Below, one piece after another: positions 53,581 through 64,000 of a DNA stretch of 64,000 nucleotides. Position 1 is the stretch's first letter, and each line of letters opens with the position of its first letter. Origin of the DNA: Mantis religiosa (Eukaryota; Arthropoda; Insecta; Mantodea; Mantidae). The position numbers and the translations under genes were made by a program. The DNA lies in the NCBI GenBank assembly GCA_030765055.1, contig CM060953.1, positions 178,724,709 through 178,788,708 on the forward strand, given 5' to 3'. The notes beneath the pieces were generated by a model. The model was not told where the DNA came from, made no database searches, and saw only the letters and a program-made list of their open reading frames with translations.

Positions 53581-55691
53581 CTGTAATAAGAAAGTAAATT
53601 ACATTTTTATACTATGTTTAACAATAAGTATCTTTAAGTAAAAGCTTCTTAATAATAATTAACATTAAATGCATATATGACACAATTTCACATTATATTC
53701 ACTAATTATGAATTTCAAATTTTTGTCTATCACTTTTTCTCCAGTGAATAAGTTCTCTGATCTTAAAGTATAACCTGACCAAGGCAAGTGCAGTCGTGAA
53801 TCTGGGAGTACCACTTATGGTTGGACAAGCTTTGAAAGTATTCAGAATGTAACCATGGCAACAGGATAGTTCTGATTCCTACACACTATTCATTACATGC
53901 TTGGTGCTCAGTAGATCAATTGTTCACTCATATTATTTTATGCTCATAACTCTGAAGTTATGGAACGAATAAAAACAACAATACTTTCATTAATAAATGA
54001 GATGCTTTTAAATGTTTCTGTGCAAAGGTTACAATGACAAGATAAAAAAATTAATTATATCAAACTGTGTGTAATTTATGATTGTTCCACAGTTAATATT
54101 GAAAATAAATATATAAACTAAAAAAAAAATAGCCTTCTCATTCCTATGAGTAAGGACTAATAAGCCCCTTTAGTCTCCAAGGAGTTTGCTCATTCAAAAT
54201 TCAACAGTCGACATTAGCTGAAGAAGTTAGGAAAGTGTTAACAAAATACATTCTAGGTAAACACTAACAATATATGGAGTACGTAAAATATGAAACTATT
54301 AACAGTGAAGCAAATAAATGTATACAAATATAATAATTTGTAGCTTAAAACTTCACTTATCTTATAAGAAATGATGATGATTTTCTTATATTTTCTTAAT
54401 TTATTGCATTTCTCTAAAAAAGATAAAATTCCTAATAATAAAAAATCTGGTATTTATTAGTTTAATTGTTTCGATTGTGATAAAGTTTATATTGGAAGGA
54501 CAAAGCGTAATTTGGAAACCAGAACGAAAGAACATTTTCGTAACATTAAGTATAAACAGACTGATAAATCGGCCGTAGCAGATCATTTTTGGTCATTCAA
54601 CCATGAAATAAATCCAGAAGTTAAATTACTAAACCAATTAAATGGTCTGATAGATTTAATGGTTTGGTAAAAGATATTTATTTAAAAAAAACAAATATCA
54701 CGTAATGAATTTTGAAATACCGGCAGTCGATTCTGTTTTCAAATTTGTTTCATTTTCAGATTTTGGTAGTACTAACAAGAACACATTAACATCTGGCATT
54801 CGTAATGATAACAGCAGGATATGTAAAAATTTACATGAAATTGCGATCCCGGACAATTTATAAGAAAAGTGTCATTTCTTATAAGATAAGTGAAGTTTAA
54901 AGTTACAAATTGTTATATTTGAATACATGGAGCATTAAGTATTGAATGAAAATTATATTAATAACCTTTTCACTACTCCACTCACAATAAAATACAATGC
55001 AAAAAGGTTATAAAATCTATTATCTTCTTGTGAATTATGGGTTCTTCTTTATTTGAAACAAAGTTGAAGTCACTTTCACTTATTCTCAAGACATTTTTGA
55101 AGCCAAATAAGCCGTCCTTAATATTAAGATCATTCAAACAGTTTTTACTCCTGTGTTACTTTACCCATTAATGCCCAGTGTCTATTTATAGAACTGCTAC
55201 ATATATTATTTATTTACTTATTTTACATGAATTCTCAAGAGTCATCACTGAAGTTATATGATTATGTGAACACATTATCTTCTTTTAAAAATGTGCATAT
55301 TGTGTAGTTTAATTTACAGCAGTAAGGTGTTAACAACTGCAGTTAGTGTGAAAGTACACTATTGCATTTTCTTCCCAGCTTTCCATAATACCGTAAACTG
55401 CCGATAAAGGTTCATATTATTGCATCACACAGAGAATGTAAGCAATTCTAATGATGAGAATATGAGCTGAAAATCAAGCGTCCTATTTATAGACTGGGTG
55501 ATTTTGAGATACTGGTCGAATGGAAAGTCAAACAAAATATGTTTCTAAATGCCAAACTAATACATTACACATTTTTTTTTTTCTTCCAAAGTTGGGCGTT
55601 AATGGGTTAACAAAGTTAGAATCTTATCCACCTTCGTCATTATTAGCTACCAAGCACAAATAAAATAACAATAGCCAAATCCTCATCTTAC
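53581..55691. other. rutabaga intron, about 2.1 kb
   Basis: An E-family PLE sits inside a C-family tail (54180-54965). Nothing is recognised in 53590-54175 or 54970-55690. Confidence 0.8.
54180..54965 (+). mobile_element. E-family PLE inserted within a C-family tail
   Basis: C-family tail sequence (taggtaaacactaacaata and the word atggag) lies at 54180-54290 and resumes at about 54925. Between them is an E-family copy: a minus-oriented tail, then plus-strand GIY-YIG (DCDKVYIGRTKRNLETRTKE, HFRNIKYKQTDKSAVADHFW), the coding end (VDSVFKFVSFSDFGSTNKN) and a decayed ribozyme. A TAG interrupts the frame right after GIY. Confidence 0.8.
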
Positions 55692-55877
55692 CTGGTGTTC
55701 CTTCTCACGATCCTTAAAACACAGTGTTATGAGGTTAACATGGGTAGATTTTTCTCTGTCTACACTTCGAGCATCAATGGCTTGGGCCAAGTATTTGTTC
55801 ACTCTGTTTGAAGGCTGGTGGTACACACTGGAGTGACGTTTCTTAAACGGTCGTTTGAACTTTTCTGTTACCTTATT
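55692..55877 (-). CDS. rut: rutabaga exon, C1b end leading into TM7
   Basis: This 186-bp exon (62 codons, phase 0/0) runs from a tttacag acceptor to a CCAG/GTAAG donor. It starts NKVTEKFKRPFKKRHSSVYH and continues with QPSNRVNKYLAQAIDARSVD. The cluster of basic residues (FKRPFKKRH) followed by RVNKYL and ending FKDREKEHQ matches the part of insect rutabaga and ADCY1 just before the second membrane cassette. It is cytoplasmic. The family's Ca2+/calmodulin sensitivity maps to C1b, so the basic patch is a reasonable candidate contact, but that is inference. Intron sequence on the 5' side is about 6.9 kb long. Confidence 0.88.
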
Positions 55878-58212
55878 CTGTAAATTTAAATTTCAAATAA
55901 AATGCCAGAAAAAGAGACAGCAGCAAGAAGAGCAAGAGATAAGCAAAATGCACAGAGAAAAATACTCTCTAATAACATAATAATAAAAAATATATATACA
56001 GAATGCAGTTTTTATTCGTTAAGTTACACATGCTGAAATAAATGGTCCTTTGTCCACACACTTTGTTTATACACTAATCATCTGTTTCATTCTTGCAAGA
56101 GTGCAATGTTAAAGGGTTAAAGTGCTCATACACATTGACATTTCTGAACTACACTCTGAATATTTTCACTATATGCAGATTTAAAAACACTGCTAGGTTA
56201 ATTTATTTGGTTTTAAGCTAGTGAAAAGGAATTCAAGCATGTGTTAAGCTATTCTCACCTCATTAGGGTTATACAAATTTTAAAGGGTTATTTAATGTTA
56301 AGTATATACAAGCACTCCATCTAAATGTCTCGTAATATAAAAGGTTAGGATGCAATTCAAAACGATGTTCCAATGTAAGTCTATATCCTTTCAATTTTTA
56401 ACATATTTCGTATTACCATTTTAAATTTGAAAGAAGACTTTGATATTTTATTTCCCATGTAAGCTTTATGAGCTACTATTTTACTGCAGAAATACTTGCA
56501 GAGATTTAATTAATATATCCTTTCAAAGTGTCTCTTTTTCTTGATTAGAAAAGTGCAGTGTAACATTTATTTCATCTCTCTTGGTGCTACATGTGTATAA
56601 AAATCAATTTAGTGAAGTCCTAGCAAACTCAGCCTTTACCAAGTTTAAATTACAAGCATATATACAGCCTACCATAAAAATCTGTGTACAATATGTTACA
56701 AAATCCTTCTCCCCCTGGAGGAGGGGCTGCAAATATCTAACACCAAAACTTCCACACATGCACTTTACAAGTAGGAAATGTCAATATAATGGCTGAAATT
56801 TAAAACATTAAAGAACTGTAGGAGAAAGATAAACGTGTTTCTTAAAATTGAATAACATAGTCTAGTCGGTAATGCAACTATAATGAATATCAATGTTATG
56901 GAAAACAGACATATGGATAATACTTTGTGACTTATTTTAATACAACTCACTGTACTTTATTCTGTTAAAACATTGCTCAGAATAACATAAAGCTAATGCT
57001 CTCCATAAAATGTTATTTTTCATTTTGAAACTGCTTGAAGTAATTGGTATATATTTATTTCTATCATAACTAAAATACTAGCTAATATATTTGAAATGAA
57101 GACTTGCATGAGTTACAGTATTAGAGCTGAATTAGACTTCATTGCCATTATTGGAAATCAAAGCATGGATTTTTAGCTTTCCATGCTGATGTTATGTTAC
57201 TAAGCTGGTTTTTGCAATTCATATAACTTAGTAAGTATTATAAGATATATGTTCACGTCTTTTGAGTTTACCAGCTCATTGTAACATTTCATATGGATAA
57301 ACAAATACAGATCCATGAATTATCATTTAGTGCTTGAAATTAAGACATTGTTAATTATCAGAAAAGTTCTCTCACCAACAAACTGTCACAAATTTACAAC
57401 TCATATACATAATTAAATGGATGCCTCATGGAATGGCAGATAAGCTTTGTTAAATGCATTGTTTTAAAAGTAGTAAAATAATAAATCAACAAGCATTATT
57501 CTTCTGCACTCACCATATTGTTGAAAAAAGTAATTAGGAAAATATTGCTTACAAATAAACGGTGAATTAATATTCCTGGGAAAAAAGATTTGGCTAAAAT
57601 TAATTCAAAATTTTCATAGTTGGGCAAGAGGGCTTTTCCAGGAATTTTTCATATCTTTCAGCAGTGATTTTAGGTTTATTAGCACCATTTTGAGTACCTT
57701 TTATATATACAATCCAGGATGAGTGTAAATAATATGTATACCTCGAATGACATAACTGGTGATCACAGGTCCTGATTAGAGTGAAATATAGTCTAGTTCA
57801 CAATCTAAAGAAGGTCCTATGAAGGTTTGGCATGATATATAGTACTACATGGCACCGTGGGGAAGCATACTGGAAGGAATATTTAACAACAGAGTTGTTT
57901 ACATGAGCCTAATGCACACACACACAGCCAGTCAGTATATGTAACTCTGTTCAGATGAAATCAAGTAACGAGTCATATATTGGCAGGCACGAGAAATCAT
58001 ATATGTGATTAGGGGCATGGCATGGGTGATTCAAAAGTGTTGCCGATTGCTTCAGACTTAATCTGATGAGTAGTAGTTGGAAATTCTGAAGGCTTCCAGG
58101 TTAATATTATATAGCTTGCAGCATAAAAAAATAAGCACAGATATAGTATAAATAAAAATTATAGCAACATGCCTTATTTAAAATGTATTTACAATTTCTC
58201 CAATTTACAGTG

Positions 58213-58597
58213 TTATTTGTATTTCAGTTTAATACACCAATTCTTCTCCAAGAAAACATCGATGACAGAGTTTTTAAATGTTGTTTGCTGTTGCTTTTTA
58301 AGTTTATTAAACAACCCCTTTTCCACTGATAACAAGGACAGAGATGAAAGTCTATTTTGAGTTTGAGTGTTTCTTATATAAGTGTCTATTCTGCAAAGTG
58401 CTGAAAAAGATTGTTCTGCTGATGCACAAGTAGGAGGAATGTTCAAAATTAAATGTGTGATTGTGTGACGTGTGATTGTTTGATTTAGTTTTTAAAAATT
58501 TAAGATCAGGAGTTGGTCTTCCTGTTGAAATTATGTGACATTTTTCACCAAAAGAATGCAAACTCAAGGACTGATTTAAAAGGTTTTGATCACACAA
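58213..58597 (-). pseudogene. hAT transposase C-terminal relic
   Basis: NIPPTCASAEQSFSALCRID followed by TYIRNTQTQNRLSSLSLLSV and EKGLFNKL is the hAT dimerisation domain signature of ZMYM-type transposases. A frame change near 58440 joins it to an upstream piece (SLSLHSFGEKCHIISTGRPT). Terminal repeats were not found. Confidence 0.8.
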
Positions 58598-61189
58598 ACC
58601 CAGTCACTTTTACTCGCAAATTGTGATGCCACTCTTCTTATTGTACTTTTAATATTAAATCATTCACCATATTACTGTTCCACACAAAGAATTAACACTA
58701 AAATGCAAAGTTTGCCATTTCACTGCATTGGCAACAATTGTTCTATAAATAAATAACTAAAGCCTCGGTTGCCTTGCATGGTTACTGACATCCCACACGA
58801 ATCTGTATGCCTTGAGTTTGCCGGTAAGCACCACTAGCAACAAGCTATTTAGAACTGGAGGATGTTAGACGACCGGTCTCATAGGGATCTATCACACACT
58901 GGTCCAGTGCATCGTTACAAATTAACGCCAATGAAATCTGAAAGTGAAATGGCTTGGACTTTCCATTATTCTTTGAACAAAAAATAATGTAAAATTTGGA
59001 TACACCTTCTTCAATCAATTAGCTGTTGCCGGTGGCAACAGAGGCAACATTTAACACCACGCCACTGAATGTAACTAAATGTTGTAACAAGGAGAAACAG
59101 AGCAAATCAAAATCCATTTGTGTCAAGTACTAAATGGGTGGTTGCAATGGTAATTTACATTTGCATATACAATAATTGGCTAACTTTTCATATCAGACAC
59201 ACAGCTCCCAAGTGCTCTATTTGTGTTTCGTCACTTGCTGTATGCCAAGTTAGTATCTATAAACAAGATAACCAGCAAATACAGCTCTTTGTCATTGAAG
59301 ATCAATATGCCTCAATGCTCTGTCAATATTTTAAGTGAAGCTGTTGATTGTATTTACTATGTGCAATTAAAAATTCTCATGGTGTGTGCTAGAGAACATT
59401 GCATATTTATTGTGTAAATTCTGTATAAACGGATTCAGGTTATCCTAGTATTAAAATTCCTGACAAGTCTACAATTTACAGGTGGTTAGAAAAATTAAAC
59501 AGACTAAGTCCATTTTACAGAAACAGAAATAGATAGTCAGCAGTTTTAACAAGAAAAAATTAGACAAGATAAAGGGATTTCAAAGAAAGAAGGGTAACAA
59601 AATTATGTTACATTATGTGTGATGACAATTTACCTGGCTGCTCACTCTCCAAATTTATATACATGTGATTACTTTCTGTGGAGAATACAAAATTTATGCA
59701 ACAAAATCCAGTCAATGACTGCCATGAATTGAAGACAGTATTTGCTATACATTTACTAATATTTCAGCTACAGAACTTCATCATGAATGAAGTTGTTTAA
59801 AGAGATGCATAGGAGGACCTTTAAGCACAATACTTTTATAATGTTTTGATTGTGAGCATTATTTAGGGGCAAAATGTGAGGCAATTCACTGCAACTGCAC
59901 AATATATATTATTACATTTTTGTTGTACTGGGTGCATTAAATTAATAGTGCCACTGTTTGCTTTGACAACAGGATCAGTTCTAGCACAATACAGAACAAG
60001 TCTCTGACAGTATCATATCAATAAATGTAGTGGTATTTAAAAGAACTGTTACAGGACAAACAGAATATAATTTTGTAGTCATAACAATGTTAAATTAAGT
60101 TGAGAATTAATTACATAAAATTTCCTATACCATTCAAATCCTTTTCAAGAAAACTCTTCCTATATTATATTACAACTCTTAAAGTGTAAAAAGGTATTTT
60201 TCCTTAGGTGCTTTAATTAGGAATGCCTAATTAGTACAGAGAGCTGTTACTATATTATATTTTCTATTAATAGTTTCACAATTTATTTTTCACAATATAT
60301 TCTTTGTCAAGACATAATTTAGATGTTTTCTCATCACTTTTCCTCTAAAAAAAGTATTTCTTCCCTTCCTTTTTCACTCAACACAAAAGCAATTATTTAC
60401 TTTTGTAGAATGCTATTTGAAATGAATTTATAGTTAACCCTTGCTGCTGTAAAACATGTTTGCATCCTCAAGGTTAATTACTGGAAACACTATTGGCCTT
60501 ATTTTTGGATTTTCTCTGCTGGACCAGGAGTCAACAATGTTTCCTGGAAATGACCAAACTGAGATGCAGATATATCTGAGAAACATATTCTATAGCAACA
60601 AAGGATAAAGTAGCTAGGTAAGCATAAATGTAAGTCAAATAGTGTTCTATAAAATGATAATTTTGCTTCACTATATACTAATTCCAGTTTTAGTTTGTAT
60701 TATAAGTTATTTAGTTTCTTTTCAAGAGTTGAGAAAATGCTTAGGATGGTTACACAAAGACAGAGAGCTTTTACGTAAAAACTATTTTGCACATGGTAGT
60801 GTTTTGATTCTCTGCAGATGAGCATGTTGGACATCAGAACATATTTCAACTGTGCTCCTCCTAATCTTACCTTATTAAAGATGCTGTAAATATGTTTACC
60901 TTTGGTTAAACAGCCAACTCGTTGGGAAAAAATTCAGAATGACATAATTAATTTCAGACATTTAATGTTTCCGATTTCATTAGTGATGTTTCCCTTGAGC
61001 TCCTCCAAAATGTAAGGTTTTGTTTTATAAACTCCCTCCTTCAGGCAACCGCCCAGCTAAAAGTTACACTGTATTAAGTTTGGTGAGTACCAATGCCAAC
61101 CCTTTAGTTTTATTCTTGAGCTCCTCTACTGTATGAGCAGTTACAGAATCCTGTTGAAACTAACTATATCTCTTCTTACGTAGAAAATG

Positions 61190-62225
61190 AAAATGAAGTT
61201 AATGGAGTTAATGGTTTTAATAAAGACTTTATACTAAAGGAGAGAGAAAAATTTAAATATCAAAAAACTGTTAATGATATTTCTACCCTTAAAAAAAATA
61301 AAAGATGATTATAATTTTAAAAAATTGACTTATCATAGCTTTTAAAGCTTTTAAAGAGTTTAGTATAACTTTAGTTCCTCAGAATAAATATAGTATTAAA
61401 CATTTACTACCTTTCTCTAAAAAAGATTAAATTCCTAATAATAAAAATTCTGGTTATATGTGTTTGGGGGAATTTAGTAACAGTGACGTCAAAATTAATC
61501 TCAGAAACTATTTGTAGCTGAAATTTAACTGTATTGGAGCACCACAGTGAAGCAAAATAATTATTAAGTTATAGATGAGTCATATTTATTACAGATCTGC
61601 TTCACTTACGTACCAGTATTGATACTCGTCACTTTTTTATGTTAATGAGAGACTAGTTTCAAATGCAATCACCACCATTTTCAATCTCTTTCCAGCTGGC
61701 ATCTGTTGTTGTCTGCTCCCTCTCTCTCTGGTGGTGGAACTATGAACTTTTTTGTCAAATTATAAAATTATAATTTTGTCAATTAAATTGACAACATGGG
61801 AAAACATAATGTTAAAATAAGGATCGCGTAATGAACTTTGAAATCCCACCAGTAGATATAAATTAATAATCTCGAGTATTAATATGTTTATATTCTTTAT
61901 TACATTCCTCTTTATTCAGTGGTATATTTGTTAATCTATAAATCAAACTATTGAACACAGCAAATTTATGTGTAAAAGGGTTAAAATTGTATTTTTTATG
62001 TAATTATGAATATGAGTAGACTTCCTATAAATATCAAAGTTTAATTTATTATTATTTTTAGATCTAGAAAGGAAGAAATCCATCAATTTCAGTATCTAAT
62101 GTAAATTTTATAGCTTTATCTTGCAAATTTTAATTTGGTATAGATATGTTGATGATATTTTTGCAATTGTTCCTGATAAACTCATAAACAATTCTTTAAA
62201 ATTACTAAATTTGCAGGTTAAAGAT
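61190..62225. mobile_element. Cluster of E-, A- and D-family PLE fragments, one with a 5' inversion
   Basis: 61190-61460 is a decayed plus-strand E-family fragment. 61463-61610 is a D-type end joined to an A-family tail. 61608-61860 holds inward-truncated D-family tails with a ribozyme motif. 61865-62125 reads on the minus strand as the region just after the reverse transcriptase YVDD block. 62130-62225 reads on the plus strand as the YVDD block itself (WYRYVDDIFAIVPDKLINNS, then LKLLNLQ). The last two segments meet in the order expected of a 5' inversion. Confidence 0.75.
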
Positions 62226-62440
62226 ATAAAATGAGATGATGTGAAATGATAATGAAGATGAAATGAAGGTACAGGAAATTTGGGGGATGTAATTAAACTA
62301 CCCAGCATCCAACTGGTGACTTGAAAAACTCCTGTAAAAACCCATGGATCAGGTAGGTTGGCAACAGGAATTGAATCCACGCCTCCCAAATGCAGGCCAG
62401 AGAAAAAACTACCTGAGACATCCTGCTCGGTAAAAGGAAT
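62225..62440 (-). repeat. tRNA-derived SINE, type 2, partial
   Basis: Only the head half of the type-2 unit (gtaggttggcaacaggaatt region) is present. Confidence 0.65.
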
Positions 62441-62766
62441 ATGTTGGGATTGCCATTTAAAGTCATAGAGAATCAAAATTAATACATACACAAGATAATT
62501 TTTACGTCAAAGCTTTGTATATAAAAGAAATTACTTTTATAAAATGCAAAGTTTTACATTCCCACAATACATTGTAATCATTATGTTTTGGTAAGATAAA
62601 AAACACTCAATTTTCTTTACAAAATACCAAATGGTATTGGAAATGTCTTGTAATTTTCTTTTTGTGTTTAATGAGCAGCACTCAATAACAGAATCAAGGT
62701 TAACGTGTTTCCAAATGCAGTCACACAATTGAGGTGGTGTTGCTTCACATGATTGGAGCATCTTAC

Positions 62767-62862
62767 CTTGCTGGCAATCTCACGAAGGTCGAGAGCCTCC
62801 GAGAAGGGTCTTCCCCCAGTAGTGGATGGGTCAGCATGGAGTGCTCGCTGCAGGTCTAGCAC
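62767..62862 (-). CDS. rut: rutabaga exon, C1b linker (5'-most exon seen)
   Basis: This 96-bp exon (32 codons, phase 0 at both ends) starts after a tag acceptor and ends at AAG before a GTAAG donor. It encodes a hydrophilic stretch beginning VLDLQRALHADPSTTGG and ending LDLREIASK. I place it in the cytoplasmic C1b linker between the first catalytic domain and transmembrane helix 7, because it lies upstream of, and in phase with, the next exon. In ADCY1-type cyclases C1b contributes to calmodulin binding, but no calmodulin motif can be assigned to this short piece. It is the least certain exon: identity rests on phase, splice sites and position rather than on a diagnostic motif. A further small exon between this one and 55.88 kb cannot be excluded. 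Confidence 0.6.
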
Positions 62863-64000
62863 CTACCAACAAGCAGTAACCCTACACTACTGCACACAGA
62901 TCAGCCAACCTTGTGGAGGTTACTTTCTACAAGCCAGCATGTTCACATAAACCAAGAGATCTTAATACAACTGGAGGCATTTCATTTCACTTTTCTCTGT
63001 GTAGAAAATTTATCTTTTATAAAAACAAAACATGTAAATTCCTAATAATATGCATTTTTTTATTATAACAAACACATGCAGTAGCATAGCAATCAAACAC
63101 AATTATTTATTATTGAATCTTCGTTGATATTCCTATTTAATTTTTGGACCTAATTCCTCAGTTAAATCAAAAGTTTAAGTTATTTCATATTATTACATTA
63201 AGAAATAAAATGTTATTCATATAAAATATCTGCCTTCATTTTAGTTTTATTACAGAACTCTTATTTATGTATGGCAAACAAAGAATTATTCATGTATTAC
63301 CTGTATTTATATTAAAGGAACAAATATGTGTGTTTTTGATAATTCTTTCACCAATGGAAAAAGCACATTTCAGATGGATCTAGGCTGCACAATATTTCCA
63401 AAACAGCTAAAAGGAGAGGGGTTCAGGTTCATATCATCCAATTTCAATCCCACTTCCTTAAATAATATTAGACAAATTTTCTATTATGTGTTTCAAATGG
63501 GAAGGTGTTTGTATTTGAGTCCTACTAGGTGAGCAACCAATCGGAGTCCTGCAGTGTTGTCGTATTGCATTCCCCCTAAGTGGTGTGTGACGAATGGCAA
63601 ACTAATAAATACTATCCACGCTAAGACAAAAATTCAGACTTTGCAAAAACTGATCCATGAGGAAGGAGAGAGTAATGTATTTAACATAACCGTAAAAATC
63701 CCAAATTTTTAGCTCAAATAGATTTCCTAATACAAATAAATAAAGTAGATACCATTATATTATAACAATGCATTGGGACGTAGGCACTGTAATGAATATC
63801 ATTATTGGTTGGTATGTATGCGTGAACGTATATTTGAAATTATTCAGAACTGAAATGTAAACATTTGACATGACGTGGTAAAAGAAATATGTACTTTGAA
63901 TAAGCCAAGGTGTTTGTTAAATTCGATGAGAGGAAATGATACACTTCTTGTTGGCCTGGAAGAATGTGTCTGGTCACATTATACCTTTGTTTATGAATGG
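62863..64000. other. rutabaga intron continuing past the right edge
   Basis: Positions 62870-63500 show nothing recognisable. From 63500 to the edge lies the 5' part of the DDE transposon family also seen at 1.44 kb and 13.74 kb. Confidence 0.7.
63500..64000 (+). mobile_element. DDE transposon relic, cut by the window edge
   Basis: Matches 13770-14180, including the 5' word and the noncoding block ending near cattatacctttgtttatg. No coding part is in the window. Confidence 0.6.

Larger units (their letters stand above)
55878..62766. other. rutabaga intron, about 6.9 kb
   Basis: This intron holds a hAT transposase relic (58213-58597), a cluster of PLE fragments (61190-62225) and a SINE fragment (62225-62440). 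Long stretches (55900-58200 and 58960-61180) show only AT-rich sequence. A small extra cyclase exon could be hidden here but was not found. Confidence 0.7.
10376..62862 (-). other. rut: rutabaga/ADCY1-type adenylyl cyclase locus, partial (10 exons seen)
   Basis: This entry ties together ten minus-strand exons that join into one reading frame of about 580 residues. The product is a membrane adenylyl cyclase that converts ATP to cAMP at the plasma membrane. The joined protein has the end of the C1b linker, six hydrophobic helices (second membrane cassette), a juxtamembrane helix and a complete C2 catalytic domain. The C2 substrate residues known for the family are visible: Lys in KIKTVGSTYM, Asp in QYDIWGN, Asn and Arg in NTVNVASRM, and Lys in KVKGKG. 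The C2 sequence (LYHQSYSRVG, ECLRLLNEIIADFDE, NENSYNNFMLRVG) is closest, from memory, to insect rutabaga and vertebrate ADCY1 rather than ADCY2, 3, 5 or 8. All junctions are GT/AG with matching phase. The 5' half of the gene and its promoter lie to the right of the window; the end of the C-terminus was not found. Confidence 0.93.

Overview
This is a eukaryotic window, almost certainly from an insect with a large, AT-rich, transposon-filled genome. The host gene is insect-like, and the mix of Penelope-like elements, mariners and tRNA-derived SINEs would fit a cockroach or termite, but that taxon is an inference. No bacterial-style operons, rRNA genes or CRISPR arrays are seen.

One host gene explains the window. 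Ten exons on the minus strand, from about 62.9 kb down to 10.4 kb, encode roughly 580 contiguous residues of a membrane adenylyl cyclase of the Ca2+/calmodulin-responsive type (vertebrate ADCY1, Drosophila rutabaga). They cover the end of C1b, transmembrane helices 7-12, the juxtamembrane helix and the whole C2 catalytic domain. All exon junctions have GT/AG sites and compatible phases. The first cytoplasmic catalytic domain lies beyond the right edge. The last exon seen ends in a good donor, so at least one more 3' exon is missing or lies off the left edge.

Everything else is intronic or 3' transposable-element sequence. The dominant class is Penelope-like retroelements (PLEs: reverse transcriptase plus GIY-YIG endonuclease). 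I sort them by sequence into provisional families A to H. One D-family copy (18.35-20.69 kb) has an unbroken 745-codon frame and a perfect 12-bp target duplication. Many other copies have two outward-facing 3' tails in inverted orientation, several with 12-bp target duplications. The tails carry hammerhead-ribozyme-like motifs (CUGANGA, stem II, GAAA, very short stem III, GUH or AUC), often overlapping the end of the coding frame.

Other elements are: six mariner-type copies, one of them an in-frame deletion derivative that keeps only the DNA-binding half; a DDE transposon family in several pieces; a hAT relic; a 5'-inverted LINE; and four kinds of tRNA-like SINE or repeat. At 34.5-35.15 kb there is an intronless, circularly permuted fragment of a 2-hydroxyacid oxidase gene.

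The cyclase is the only unit expected to act for the cell. It would make cAMP at the plasma membrane under Ca2+/calmodulin and G-protein control. The repeats are passengers in its introns, the largest of which (21.7-42.5 kb) is about 20.8 kb.
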